Shown here piece by piece: positions 1-11,726 of a stretch of DNA of 64,000 nt. The translations under genes were made by a program, and so were the position numbers. Position 1 is the first letter of the stretch. Every line of letters starts with the position of its first letter. Source of the stretch: Marasmius tenuissimus (taxonomy: Eukaryota; Basidiomycota; Agaricomycetes; Agaricales; Marasmiaceae); assembly GCA_029532415.1 (NCBI GenBank), contig JAQOTA010000022.1, positions 248,001-312,000 of the forward strand, read 5' to 3'. The notes under the pieces are model-generated. The model had not been told where the DNA came from. It searched no databases and saw nothing but the letters and a program-made list of their open reading frames with translations.

Positions 1-486
1 TGTGGGCTTTGCTGGAGGCTGAGTCGGGGCCGGGAAAATTGGCACGTGAGCTCACGTGGAAAACGCGTCGCCAAAGAACGCCAAACACGGCCAGGACCAA
101 CCTGAGCGCTCGGGGCACCGTAAGGGCTGAGGAAAAGACGGAGCCTGTGATGCCCAGCGCTAATAGGAGTGAGAATGGGGAAGGTGGGAGGGAGAAATAA
201 ACGAGCTGAAGCGAGTAAGGATGAGCGCAGGAGGCAAGTCAAATTGACGCGTCTACGAGCGCTAATACTGGTCTATACATGAGAGCACCCTGAGACGCGC
301 GTGCACCAATCCCACTCAATATCTTATTCCGAGATAAGATTATAGCGGAAGATGAGTGCCTGACAGGCATTTAGCGCTCTGCATCTAAACGACGCGTTGA
401 CACGTTTGCCTTCTGCACTCATCTTCCTGCTCGCTGCTCATTCTCCCGCCTCTCTTTTTCGCGATTTCTCTCCACATATCTCGGAC
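1..486. other. Intergenic, nothing recognised
   Basis: A purine-rich open frame covers about positions 9-200 on the plus strand, but it has no recognisable domain and an irregular composition. I see no gene, repeat or RNA here. The left edge may cut through a neighbouring gene. Confidence 0.3.
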
Positions 487-1351
487 ATGACACAAGACCA
501 AGACGACTTACCCTCGGTTCTGCAACAACGGGCTTTACTAGTCAAGAAAAATTCTCTTACCAACCCGGATAGACAGCATCTCATGCACGCAGTCCCACCA
601 CTGGTGGAGGGTGCCTCTCAAATCCAAGGTCAAAAAGAATTATGCCATCGAAGTCTCGAATATCGCGAGAAAGGAGAAGGATATTGAATTCCTTGAGAAG
701 ACCGACGTCGCTAACATACGGCTGGGGTCACCTCAGCATTCGGAATGGTTGTATACAGAGGACCAGGAGAAGATGTTGAGAACCAAAGAATGTTATGACA
801 GGCTGAAGAAATGGTTATCGATGAGCAAGATTGCACAGATAGAGGAGGACATTCAGAAGGCAACAGAGAAGGATACGTCAACCAACTCCAGTTCCCGCAA
901 TACTGACACTGCGAGTAAAGGAACAGAGACAGTATCAGCACCAGACGTAGTTGAACAAATGCGAGACGATACAGTTGTGAGGGCCCCGACATTCCCTGAT
1001 TTCCTCTTCAACTACGCTAACTACGCGCATACACCTCCCATCTCATTGGGTCTCTTCACCCAGGAAAATCTAGAGTTTATCAACAGCAAACAACACCTGC
1101 TCCACTTCGAGAAGAAATCAGTACCCGGCATAAAAGGTAACGTTCGGGTTCTTGAAATGGACAAGTTGATCAAACTTCATGGTATCGTCACGGACGGTCT
1201 TGAGGGACTTACCTTCTCGGGCTGGTCCTCGGCGGTGGACAACTGGCTGGCCTTCGAGAAGGTCAGAGAGGTGAAGCTTCATGCACCCAACAACTGCTTC
1301 GACTTGACAGAAGCAAAGACTCCACAACCTCACGACCCAAATCTCCGGTAA
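487..1351 (+). CDS. Unrecognised protein, frame broken or unspliced near 600
   Basis: Two overlapping plus-strand frames appear to form one coding unit. The first starts at the ATG at 487 and runs to about 600. The second carries a charged lysine/glutamate-rich segment (about 611-900), a serine/threonine-rich linker and a more hydrophobic C-terminal part with the motifs PISLGLFTQENLEFI and LTFSGWSSAVDNWLAFE. The two frames differ by one base and no intron of normal size joins them, so this is either a frameshifted copy or a gene with an unseen splice. The C-terminal part resembles gag-like or capsid-like segments seen in agaric repeat families; this is a weak impression from composition and spacing, not a domain match. 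Function unknown. Confidence 0.35.
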
Positions 1352-2720
1352 TTTTGTCAGGCCTAGAATACCCATACCACACTCGGTTACTGGCACCGTA
1401 AAATCCACAGCCAAAAGCTCCAAATAGAAACCAGTCTCCAAATTCCAATTCACGAATCAGAACAAGGAATCGAGGGTGAATTGCGAATAGTCACTGACCC
1501 CTCCCCCCGTGCAACAACTTGATTTGGAATGCGTATTCAGCTTTTTTCGCTTCGTGTTGATCCCATGTTTTGTGGATTGATGTCTTGAATTATGCATTTA
1601 CGTTGTCCCTATTGACTTAACGAATAGAATCGTTAGCTAGATCGCAGATTATGACCCCACTATTTTCCCTCCGCCCGCCAATTCACAAAACCCGCAAGGC
1701 ATACTCGAATGAATTCGAACTTGCAATTCAACCAGAATTCAACCAAACCTCCAGTAACAAAAAGCCCAATGCCTAACGGGGTACTCCTCCTTCAAAACAG
1801 GGTTTCAATCTGTGAACCCCAAATACCACATTCAAATCTGAGAAGGAACGACAACAAAACTTCTATGATACCTCGACGCTATATATTCGACACCTACACG
1901 CGTTTTAAATATATCAAAATAAACGGGGATCAACAAAAAGGCTTGCGGATAGACGGTAAACCCGATACTCGCGATCACTGAATTGTGATCATTGAGGCCC
2001 ACCTCCGCAGACGATGATACCACACATTGATTTCCTCTCCGATTAGTCTCTCAACCAGACGACAACATCAGTCTCCGCAAATCCACACTTCCTCAATACA
2101 ATCAATACCGGTCCACCGTGGCGACTCCACAAAACATCATCCGCAGCCTCAATCCGACCTCACCGCGGGCCCTATACAACGTAAACCTGTGTGTTACTCT
2201 CAACTACGAGAGTAGAAACTTCAATACTGAATCATACACTAAGGACCCGACTCACAACTGCCCTAGTGATTCTCTCACCTACACAAACTTCCCGAATCAC
2301 CACGCGGTTGTTTAAAATTGTTGGATCGCGAAACATCAGGACTCCGAAACGCCAATACTACCTTGCCACAATGCCTAAGCCAAGTATTGTTGCTATCCCT
2401 CGACAACTCAAGCGATCCCAACCGCATGGGCATAGTCCGGAACCCAAAAGACCGAGTCTTAACTCACGGCTATTACCGAACTAAAAAAAAAATCATGACG
2501 TACCCCGCCCACAACCTGCCAATACACCTACTGATGTATACTCCTAAAGCATCCCAGATACTTTTGTGCTCAATACTTAAGGTCAAGCATCCCAGTCGTC
2601 AGCAACCCAAATCTCTACTCATCAACTGGAAACCATTACTACTACCCCAGAAGCAATGCAGTAAGTCCCATCAATGCCTGACGCTGCGACTTTCCGTCAA
2701 TATTAAACCAATCGATGTAG
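1352..2720. other. Open but unassigned region upstream of the F-box gene
   Basis: Several short plus-strand frames (1709-2755) overlap without one of them looking coding. A 5' exon of the following F-box gene probably lies here, because that gene's first recognised exon begins at an acceptor-like AG at 2719-2720 and has no ATG, but I could not place it. Confidence 0.3.
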
Positions 2721-4531
2721 GCTCGACAATAAACTCCCCAACCCGACGATACTAACCATCACACGAATTTTCGCTCACGACATTGCATCGTACCTCCCAC
2801 CTGCAGATGTGGCGAGATTATCGGCTGTGAATCGACTCTTCAAATCAGAAATTCGATCTATGTATTGGCGTCGCTATCTCAAGCTATTGGAGAGATTCTT
2901 CCCGTCCACTGCTCACTGCGAAGCCTTCCGAAATTTTCAACGGAACTCTGGCAGTCTAGTCGTGGGATCCACTGTAGTATACTTCTTAAAAGGAGAGTCA
3001 CCACCCGAGATAGATCTAGATATTCTATGCACAACTTCAAGCCTAATTGACCTTAGAGTATTCTTGGAAGCCGACGTAGGCTATGTCAGCATAGAGGCAA
3101 ACCCAGACAATGGAGCACAACTGGATACTCTTTCTGGCATCACAAAAAGAGAAGTATTCCAACATGCCCAAACTCGCCGAAAGATCATTATCATTGTGTG
3201 TCGCAAAAGTCCTATGGACGTGGTCTTGAGATCACAATCAAGTAAGCCCACTGTCGACTCATTTCACTGCTTGTATTGAATTAGCCCCTAGCTATAGGAA
3301 TGAATTTCATTACTAGTAGTTCTGCAGTTTCCCTATATCCCTTCACGACCTTCTGTCGATCGGAAACAATCTTATGTAGCCGAAATCCGTCTCGTCGACT
3401 ATCGCTTGAAACCTCACGGCATGTACAAAAGTGGTCAGCCCGAGGCTGGTCGAAAGTCAACATACCAGGCGCAAAATCTGTCACTCGAATGATTTCGGAA
3501 TTCACGCCACACCGTAGAGTGGGAGACGCTCCAAGCTGGACGCTAACGTTGGATCCACCCGGACCTAACGAAGAGAACATCTTCTACAACACGTGGAACC
3601 ACTCCATGGGATCAGCTTTACTTGCCGTTGCCTTTCAAACCGTACGCTGCAGGGGCCTCCCAATAACACTTACCACCGCGGAGCAAGCTCACAACATCCT
3701 ATGTCCCGGACCTAACAGCATTTATACGTACAACGACACTGGCGCTCATCCATTTGAGCTCGCAGAGTAAGCGTTCTATCGGACCGCTCATACCTAATCC
3801 CTGATTACTGACTCACCTCGCCAGTATATTTCGACAAATAAAACAACACTCAGACCTACAATTCGCGTCCACTAATATGTTCCACATGATCCGATACATG
3901 CAAAGGGTATTAGATCCCTGGCTTCAACGAGATGACCTCATATCCGGAGTCGCTATATTTGGTTTAAGGTGGCGTCTCACGCCTCTTTATTGCGGCCTCA
4001 GATACCCCCCCACGGTGAAAACTATTCCTGCCCACGCTAATATTCACTGCCATACTCAACGTCCGTTTTCAGTTATCTTTGAAGATATCCGAACGACTCT
4101 ATGGGCGAAGTACGATCGAAGCAAAACTATCGTTTAATCCTACGATATACAAACGGCGGGATTCTTTGTTCTCTGTCCACCTTGATCGGGCTCTCGTTGG
4201 CGCAGGATACCATATACTGTCTTCCTTCGATGCTCCAGGCAAACAGCAACCAAACTGTCTGGAGTTCCACACGGATACGCGCCTTTTGAAAGCCTTTCGT
4301 GACAACTTAAGAGACGAACTGACGAACAAAGTATTCGTCGCATGGGCAACTTCGAGCTTAGAAAGAGAGATCACTCAAAACGATCTCTTCTTGTTGACTG
4401 AACAGATCTTGAATATATGTTCTACCTTATCGTTCGATATTGACATAGTGCGTACCTCCATATCAACTTCGAGAATGTACCCCTGCTCACGACTCTATAG
4501 ATCAGTATCATCCCAAAACATCGCGATCTAG
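2721..4531 (+). pseudogene. F-box protein of an expanded agaric family, frameshifted
   Basis: An F-box-like helix pattern (KLPNPTIL..., then SYLPPADVARLSAVNRLF) lies at 2731-2840 and leads into a family-typical region with GSTVVYFL, EIDLDIL and a downstream SLYPFTTF segment. Three exons fit by phase: 2721-3241, 3298-3766 and 3825 onward, with introns of 56 and 58 bp. Exon 3 stops at 4137, while convincing coding sequence (RLYGRSTIEAKLSFNP... to 4531) continues one frame away from about 4085. No intron bridges the change, so I read it as a frameshift. F-box proteins recruit substrates to SCF ubiquitin ligases; the C-terminal half of this family has no known role. The start codon lies in an unplaced upstream exon. 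Confidence 0.6.
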
Positions 4532-4854
4532 TACGAGTATTCTTTCGCTTCCCTTCTCTGCTATTTCTCCCCAGCCCCCTAACATTCCACTACAACCTAC
4601 GAACGGGGTGCCGTCTCGCCAACGAAGGATTCCTTATGATAACATACGCGAACGGAACGCCGTGGTTGCGATGACTTCATATCGGTGGAAGAACTACTAC
4701 AATATCATGTACGACTTAATTACATACCTTAGCTTACCAACGCACTTCACCTCTCTCGAGAAAGTTCTAAAGCCCTCCTACGGTGTGCAATTGACCTGAG
4801 TACCACCCATACATATATGAACCACCCCAGGGGGTAGTGGGACAATTACAAGGC

Positions 4855-4862
4855 GCCGTGGC
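4855..4862. repeat. Left target-site duplication (GCCGTGGC)
   Basis: The 8 bp GCCGTGGC immediately precede the TAGTG terminus of the element at 4863 and are repeated exactly at 5778-5785. An 8-bp duplication is the signature of hAT-superfamily insertion. Confidence 0.85.
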
Positions 4863-5777
4863 TAGTGTTGTCAAGACAGGACAGGGCAGCTTACCCTGGG
4901 GTAAGGTAGGGTTTTTCAGGGCGAGGGCGACCAAAAATCCGTACCCTCGCCTTCTGCCCCATCATGCATTCATGCCCTGACCTGGGGCAGGCGAGGCCAC
5001 TGCCCCGGGCAGACCTACAAGTCATGACCCATATCTAAATGATTATCTTTGTGGCTGTAAGTTGAATGCTCACTTCAACCTGTCGGATACAGAGCACGAG
5101 TGAGCTCCCACCTTTGAACCACCCTTAATTGGACATGGATATCACACACGGACAGTCAATCCTGATCGAACCCACTGGCTCAAACATACTGTTCGACCGC
5201 AACGAGTCGCGAATGGGGGATCCAAACCTTTCGCTTGAACCGGTGTTCTGAACGGGCCATCTAAACGGGTGATTTGAATGGGTACTTCGAACGAATAGTT
5301 TGAGTGAGCCAATTCCACACGGCATTGATTGGAGGTCTTCTATCGTCCTGAATGCAACCCGAGTTACTACAAGCGGGGGGGAACCAAATTAGTGCGATGA
5401 GAGATCCTCGGGAAGACAAGTACTTAGTTAACCCACTGTTGCGAGACTATGATTTTGATTGAGCTAGAGAGTGAGAGTGAGTGCTTGAACGTTGAGAATG
5501 AGTGAGATTATGAGAGAGGGGTCCAACGCCTCGGCGGGGCCTCCGCGTTCAGACTCAGAGAGTGTGAGAAAGACTTTCCAAAGTTGTTCCCGCTGGCTTC
5601 GGACGGCCAACATCCCAGTCAGAGGGCGGGCGTTCGAATAGTGTTCGAATACAACATATGTAAAACATAGGTTTTGTTTAGACATTTGAGATTTGTCTCC
5701 AGGGCAGGGCAGGGCAAACTCGCCCGGGGCGAGGCAAGGTAGGGTACTAGGGCAACTGCCCTGCCCTGACATCACTA
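4863..5777. mobile_element. Non-autonomous hAT-like element (MITE), 915 bp
   Basis: The element begins TAGTGTTGTCAAGACAGG and its reverse complement begins TAGTGATGTCAGGGCAGG, giving imperfect terminal inverted repeats of about 25-30 bp with TAG ends. It is flanked by perfect 8-bp duplications. Subterminal regions on both sides are rich in GGGCAGGGC and (G)CCCTGCCCTG motifs and in related CCCTCGCC and GGGGCAGGCGAGG blocks, which are typical transposase-binding repeats of hAT elements. No transposase or other long coding frame is present, so it must be moved in trans. A degenerate array of AACGG/GAATGG-type short repeats lies around 5205-5310. The exact duplication suggests a fairly recent insertion. 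Confidence 0.85.
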
Positions 5778-5785
5778 GCCGTGGC
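5778..5785. repeat. Right target-site duplication (GCCGTGGC)
   Basis: This exact copy of the 8 bp at 4855-4862 directly follows the CACTA end of the element. Confidence 0.85.
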
Positions 5786-6015
5786 CATCATAGATTGTTT
5801 AGTTGAGCGATACTTTCTCTTGAGTTGAGCTGATACTATTCTCTGCTTCTCTGATAAGTCCAGACCATTATCCACGTTTGACACTATGGTGGCAAGAAAT
5901 ACATTCACTACTGAACCATGAATGTTAAACTGAACTCGATTCTACCATCCCGGAATTCCGATGATCGTTAGGGTATCATTACAAGCCCCAAGCATGTCGG
6001 ACGAAGCTCCATGAC

Positions 6016-9000
6016 CTAAATCTGGCGCACATCGTCCACACCATCGCTGTTATAGCTTTCCAACCTCATCTCTACCACATACTCCTTCTCCCTCACGACT
6101 ACAGCAAGTCGATCATACGACACACGTGCCAAAATCATGATAAATGCCACCACGAAGACACCAGGATATATGTGAGTGACTAAAAACACGACAACGTAAA
6201 TGACATACACGACGGAGAAGGGACAACAGACACTACTCACACATAAACTTGCTCTGCAAAGCCACCGACGGAAACGAATATCGAACCGATTGAAAAGCGG
6301 CTCCTGGTAAGAAAGCCACAGCGCACAGATAAACAAGTAACGGCAAGAGAACATCCTTTGTTGCGGCCACCACATCCGGCTCCATCCATCCATTATGCTT
6401 GATCTAATCAACCCAACATGATCAATCCGTGCTTTGACCTCGAAAACGCAAAAGTATACATACCTGTTGAAGACCACGGATTACGCGACTGTTTGAATCG
6501 ACCCCTATGACATCCAAAACCACGGTAATATACAACACCCCCAATACCCAGACGTCAACAATTTGGAACGATGGTGCCCAGTCAGGTCGCAACCCCAAGC
6601 GGATCGGCATGATAAAGTAAGCATCCACCGATCCTGCCAGTAATACCGGAACTACGACACCCAACGAGACCCCGATATAAGCCATTTTCACCAACCAACA
6701 CCATCCGTCAATCCTCACAAGACGATCCCACAACGAAGACACGGTAAGTCTTGTTGTTCCACAACACTCCAGGACGTCCTCCACGCTACCGACATCTTTT
6801 CCGACAGTCCAACATGCCCAGAGAGTGAACAAACCAACAACGACGGAGTATCCATCATGATCGTTTTGCACACCAAATGCCCTCAAAAGACATCGTCCAA
6901 GCAGGATAGGACCCGAAGAACTCAGCATAAGAAATATCTCTCCGACCCCCCACAACAACAGTACCAACGCGACCACGCGGCACCAGAAGTTCGGAGGTAT
7001 GTATGCGACCGCATAAACCTCGTCAGGTTTCCTGTTTCCCTCCAACAATTGTGCGTCTTGTTTCCGCATCAAAAGTCTAGCACCATGATCAACTGCCTCC
7101 CCCGTCGCGTCAACGATGGCTGTGGCGCCTAACCCATTCACAAATTCCGGGAAAAAATCCGTATTAGGCACCCGTCTGAAGGCTCCGTCGTATTCAGCCA
7201 AAGCTGAAAAGTGAAATCTGACTGTCAAATGATCGATACTGATACGCCATGTTCTCGCTGTGAACTCCTCTTGTTGCCGACGTCTACCAAAAAGGTAGGA
7301 CGTCAGACGCAATCTAGCCGCGAGATACCTTGTCACCGCGACCATAATATTATAAACGCCATGGCCTTGACGAACCCGATCCAAGAGATAGGGTAAACTG
7401 AAGCGCAGGAACAGAAGGCCGATGGGAACACTAAATGGTGCCTCCCTGTAACTCATTATCAGCATGATAGCAATCCCACCACCGAACTTTGTTACATACC
7501 ACCGAAATGACTTGATGGTTACGAAACCAAACGCAAGAACGCCTGCAAAGCTGCCCACCGCAACGCCCATCACCAGGAAATACATTGTTCCCCTGATCAT
7601 GACATTGCGGAACTGTGCCACCGTCCCCCGATGAAACATTTCCCCAATCATATGCTGCGCGTTGCGACCTTGGAGAGGCGGAATAAACCACAATACACCT
7701 GGGCGTAACATATTCCTATATCCAACGACCCAGGCCGTAATGAAGTAACTGCGAAACAGGCTATCAACTTAAAATCCGAATTCCAAAAACGACGGTAACT
7801 CACATGAGAAACGCTCCGGAGACCCAGCGACATAACACAGCAATAATGAGACCCCCGAAAGCCGACGGGATGATCCGCACAAAGTTGATTTGCGGTAATA
7901 GCCACTTTCCCCAATAACCAAGAGCATACCCAAAGCTCAGCGGAAACACCGCAACCTCCACCAACACAAAAATCACGACCTGAGAACACAAATCAGTCGG
8001 ATCGAAATGCGTAGCAACGTATCAATACCTTGACGAAAAGTAGCTTTCTCCTGACAAAGGCCACAGCACAACCTATCCTTCTATCCATACGAATCGTGGG
8101 CCTAACAAATATTCCACCAGCCCACACACAGTAGGCGACAGAATACATCAATACCATTGCAACACCAGTTGCGAGTACACCATCCCGAATAACATATCGC
8201 CTCCAACGCCCCATTACTTGAACATGTTGAACGCTGCTTCGTAATAATCGGATAGCGCCTGTGATACCCCGAAAAGGTTGCGGAAAAACTGCACACACAG
8301 TTATACTTTTCCAATGCTCTTGGCTGGAGCAAAATTCCCGGGACGCCTTGACGAACGCATGTAAGACATGGTCGAACTAGAGAAGATCAGCTAACAAATT
8401 GAGAGTGGGACGTATAAAACTTACTATGCAAAGACCAGCACGCTCAACAACGTGAACACAATCCGGACTCGAAAGTATCTCGACCAACTTGACTACCGGT
8501 CGAACCATGTCATTGGACAGAAAACCGCCCAAATAAACGGGAAACGGGAGCAGATTGTGACAAAAAACCCGAACGATTTCGTCAAGAACAAGATCTGTAG
8601 ACGAACGAATAGCCTGTACAAGCATTTCCAGTACTCGCACAACAGAGAATAGAGCACCCTATTTTCAACGAACTATCAGCAAAGAAAGTGCGCCCTAACC
8701 CAATATTCGAAAGAACCAACCGATATCCATTCCACCATCTTCCCCATGGTGAAAAGTAAACAGACACCCGTAACCACGATTATGGCCAATAACCCTGCCG
8801 CGACCACGGCCTATCCACGGACCGAGACGTCACAATCACTTACAGAATAGATAAGATAACACTCACTCTCACCAATAAGCCATGAATTGGACCTCTCATC
8901 CCGATAGCATCCATCACATTTTCTCTGTCGAGCAGCCTCACTGCATCCCAGAGTCCCACATCGTCGGCGATCCCTTCAGCGAAGCCTTCAAAATCACCAC

Positions 9001-10957
9001 CACCTACTACACCAACTACATCATCCAATTCCACTCGCCCGCGTAACTTGCCCTCCGGTTCTGCTTCCCCCCCATGTACACTCTCAACGCTTTCCAACAA
9101 CGACTTCTCCTCCATGACGAAAGACAAAACGCGACTTGGTTCACAGTGTCTCTCCAAAGGCAATACATCCAAATCATGTTCGTCAAACAATGATAGGACT
9201 TGGGTAGCCTTCTGTTTCCCTTTCAACATAACCCCAGATTGAACGGTTGCGCAAGTCGGAAACTCGTGTGCAACAGAGTCAAAGTCGCCTGCAGGTGCCG
9301 AAGAACGCTCAAAAACGTGACTTGAGAAAGATCTAACTTCTTCCGACTCGTCTCCATCCTTGACTTCGCGTTTTTCCGGACGCAATGACAACCTAAATGG
9401 TAACGGTTCCGCAGGTTCACCGAAGATCGGTATGCGGCCAAAAGGAAAGCATGGTTGAACTGAATCGCCAGAGTATCCGCCTGTAAAAAAAAGCTCACGC
9501 TCCGAGCACCCGGAACCCACGTCTTCGCTTGACTGGACGGACACGGTTGGGCTACTGACTGTGACACCACCGGAGACTCGAAAATTACCAAGCCCAGACG
9601 TTGACGGAGTATTCGGTAACGCAAGGGGATTGCCCGATATCTGTGTGAACCCGTCCTGGCATTCAAACGCGTTCAGTCCTCCCATTTCGACTCGTCGTCG
9701 GGCACCATGCTCCTTGGCCGCATGAAGTCGTTTCGAAAACCTCCTTCTCCTGATCCAGTTTTCCTTGACCTCGCTGCCTTGACGGATATCCCCAGCCATA
9801 TATGTGTCATGTCCCTGCCCTCCTGATCTCCGCCGCAAACCCACAACTCGACACAATGGTTCAACTCCTCGCTCCATCGCCTGATCGTTCAATGCCTCAT
9901 CGCGAGCTTCGTAGCATTGCCGACCTGAAAGAAGTCGATGACGTGTACGTGTTTGTGGCTTGTCAACTCCTAGCTGAAGAGGCCGAAGTTCCACTACATC
10001 CTGTTCTTGTAACAGAGTCACACCGACTGCTTCGTCAAACTCCTCAAGTTCATGCGGAATGAACCAATCCACAACTAGGAATATTGCCGCAAGGGCAAAA
10101 GTAGAGCATCCGATTGTGATGCCCACGACGACCTCCGATGCCACCGCCAACCAAAACGAACGGTGCAACGTCCAAGAAATCAACTTGTGCATTCCCCCGT
10201 TAGGTGTAGTTTCCATTCCTGCAAATCCCCTGACGACCGGCGGCACCTGACCCAAACGAACCAAAATTCCTTCCCGAGAAGAAACTGAGAATGGTCCGAT
10301 GCTTCGTGCGCTGATGTGATATCTGATCAATGTTCCGTACGGTAACGGACAACCAAGACTTACAGAATTGTCCCAAAAAATATAAGGGTCCTCCATAACC
10401 AACTGATAAGCACTGGAAACACGCCTAACCATACTGAGACCGCCCCGAGTAGTCTCACGACGGACACCAGCCCATGAAATATTTGTATGGCGAACTCTCG
10501 ACAGATCAACACAGGAGGGACGTCGGAAGGCATATCAGAAGCGTATACTACCACAAGTGTTAGCCTCATGCTTCACCGACAACAAAAAACAGAGGAAACT
10601 TACCTCTCGTGAAGACGTATTCATGTTGGCATATCCCACACATTGGCTTTCCGCTATGGCTAGTCCACTCCTTCACACTGGAAAATAGAAATTTTTTACA
10701 TCGTCAAGTTCCCGACAAGTTACTCAAAGCAATGTTATGACTCACCATTGCTGGTGGACAAATCGCATCGTCCCAGTACATTTACAAGGATGAAGGAGAG
10801 GCTGCTCTGGATCCTCAGCTGGATCACTACAGATACGACACACATCTTGAAACTCTGGAGCTTGAGCACATCCGTTTCGATGAACGTCGCGACTCTGAGC
10901 CTCACCAACAGCATCCTCGACGCTATCCTCCACCGTAGAATGGTGCTTCGAACGCAT
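6016..10957 (-). CDS. Doa10/SSM4/MARCH6-type RING-CH E3 ubiquitin ligase of the ER membrane
   Basis: The family ubiquitinates misfolded or short-lived membrane and nuclear proteins at the ER and inner nuclear membrane (ERAD-C/M). The first two exons (10957-10746, 10677-10604) rebuild a complete RING-CH: CRIC, HPCKC, FVHQQC across the splice, then CGIC. Exon 3 (10547-10364) begins [13 protein letters not shown], a hallmark of this family, followed by the first membrane pair. A long exon (10301-8873) ends with the conserved [11 protein letters not shown]. Further exons (8810-8721, 8658 onward) and the stretch 8340-6016 give many hydrophobic segments, including LRPGVLWFI. The C-terminus has EYVVEMRL, as in the family tail. 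All sampled splice phases agree and I saw no stop or frameshift. It is more diverged than usual after LRPGVLWFI. The exact 3' exon borders are less certain than the N-terminus. The start is the ATG at 10957; an upstream exon is not excluded. Confidence 0.85.
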
Positions 10958-11726
10958 ATTCAAGGTCCGTGATATCGTCACCTGCAGGATAATGGATTTG
11001 ATCAAACCCTGAAGGCATAGTTACCGCAGGAATACCACCTACAATACGAGCAATACCCAACCGGTGCGATACCACTTCCGACTTTGCGTAAAATGCTATG
11101 GATGATGTGAACAAAGCAAAGAGAAATAAGGGAGTAGACGTGACGTTGAACTGGAATCCACCGATGACCAACGAACAAACACGAACAAAAGAACACTCAT
11201 GCTCCTACTTACCACTGAATGTACTTGTTTGAATTCCAATTCTCTCCCGCCCAACCATCCCCCCAACCATCCCCCAACAATGAAAACAACCCATGCCTCA
11301 TAGGGCATCTTCACCAGAGCGCTATTCATGTTGTCAGATTCACGCACGCTTCGATCCTAATGGTCAGATTCGACGGTCGAGGTTCCATTGCCGAGAATTA
11401 TACATCGTAGGACCACGAAAGACCCAACATCAAAGAGGAGTTCGTCGCACGGGCCACAGCCCCAAACCCCACACGCCTTACAGTCTCTGTCGTTGTTACC
11501 GCCACCGCGGCGCACTATTTACAACACTACGCAGTACCGTCATATCAACTCAAATATACAAATATTCTTTACTAGAACAACCACACGGTTCTCCCTACGT
11601 CGTTCTATCGACAAGATCTCTTCGAATCTAAAAGCGCTCAAAATTTAGCCACACTAAAACATCCCTGAAAAACTTTATACCTACCTCCTAATACACCAGT
11701 TTCACGATGGACCAATGGAGCGTCAT
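10958..11726. other. Intergenic with two short minus-strand frames
   Basis: Minus-strand frames at about 11347-11230 (KMPYEAWVVFIVGG) and 11171-10923 ([19 protein letters not shown]) could be exons of a small membrane protein joined by an intron at about 11216-11155. The second overlaps the first Doa10 exon in another frame, so I do not call a gene. The rest holds the presumed Doa10 promoter and nothing else that I recognise. Confidence 0.25.

Noticed and set aside
10923..11347. Two minus-strand frames that could splice into a small membrane protein
   Set aside because: The second frame overlaps the first Doa10 exon out of frame, and I recognise neither part. There is not enough support for a separate gene.
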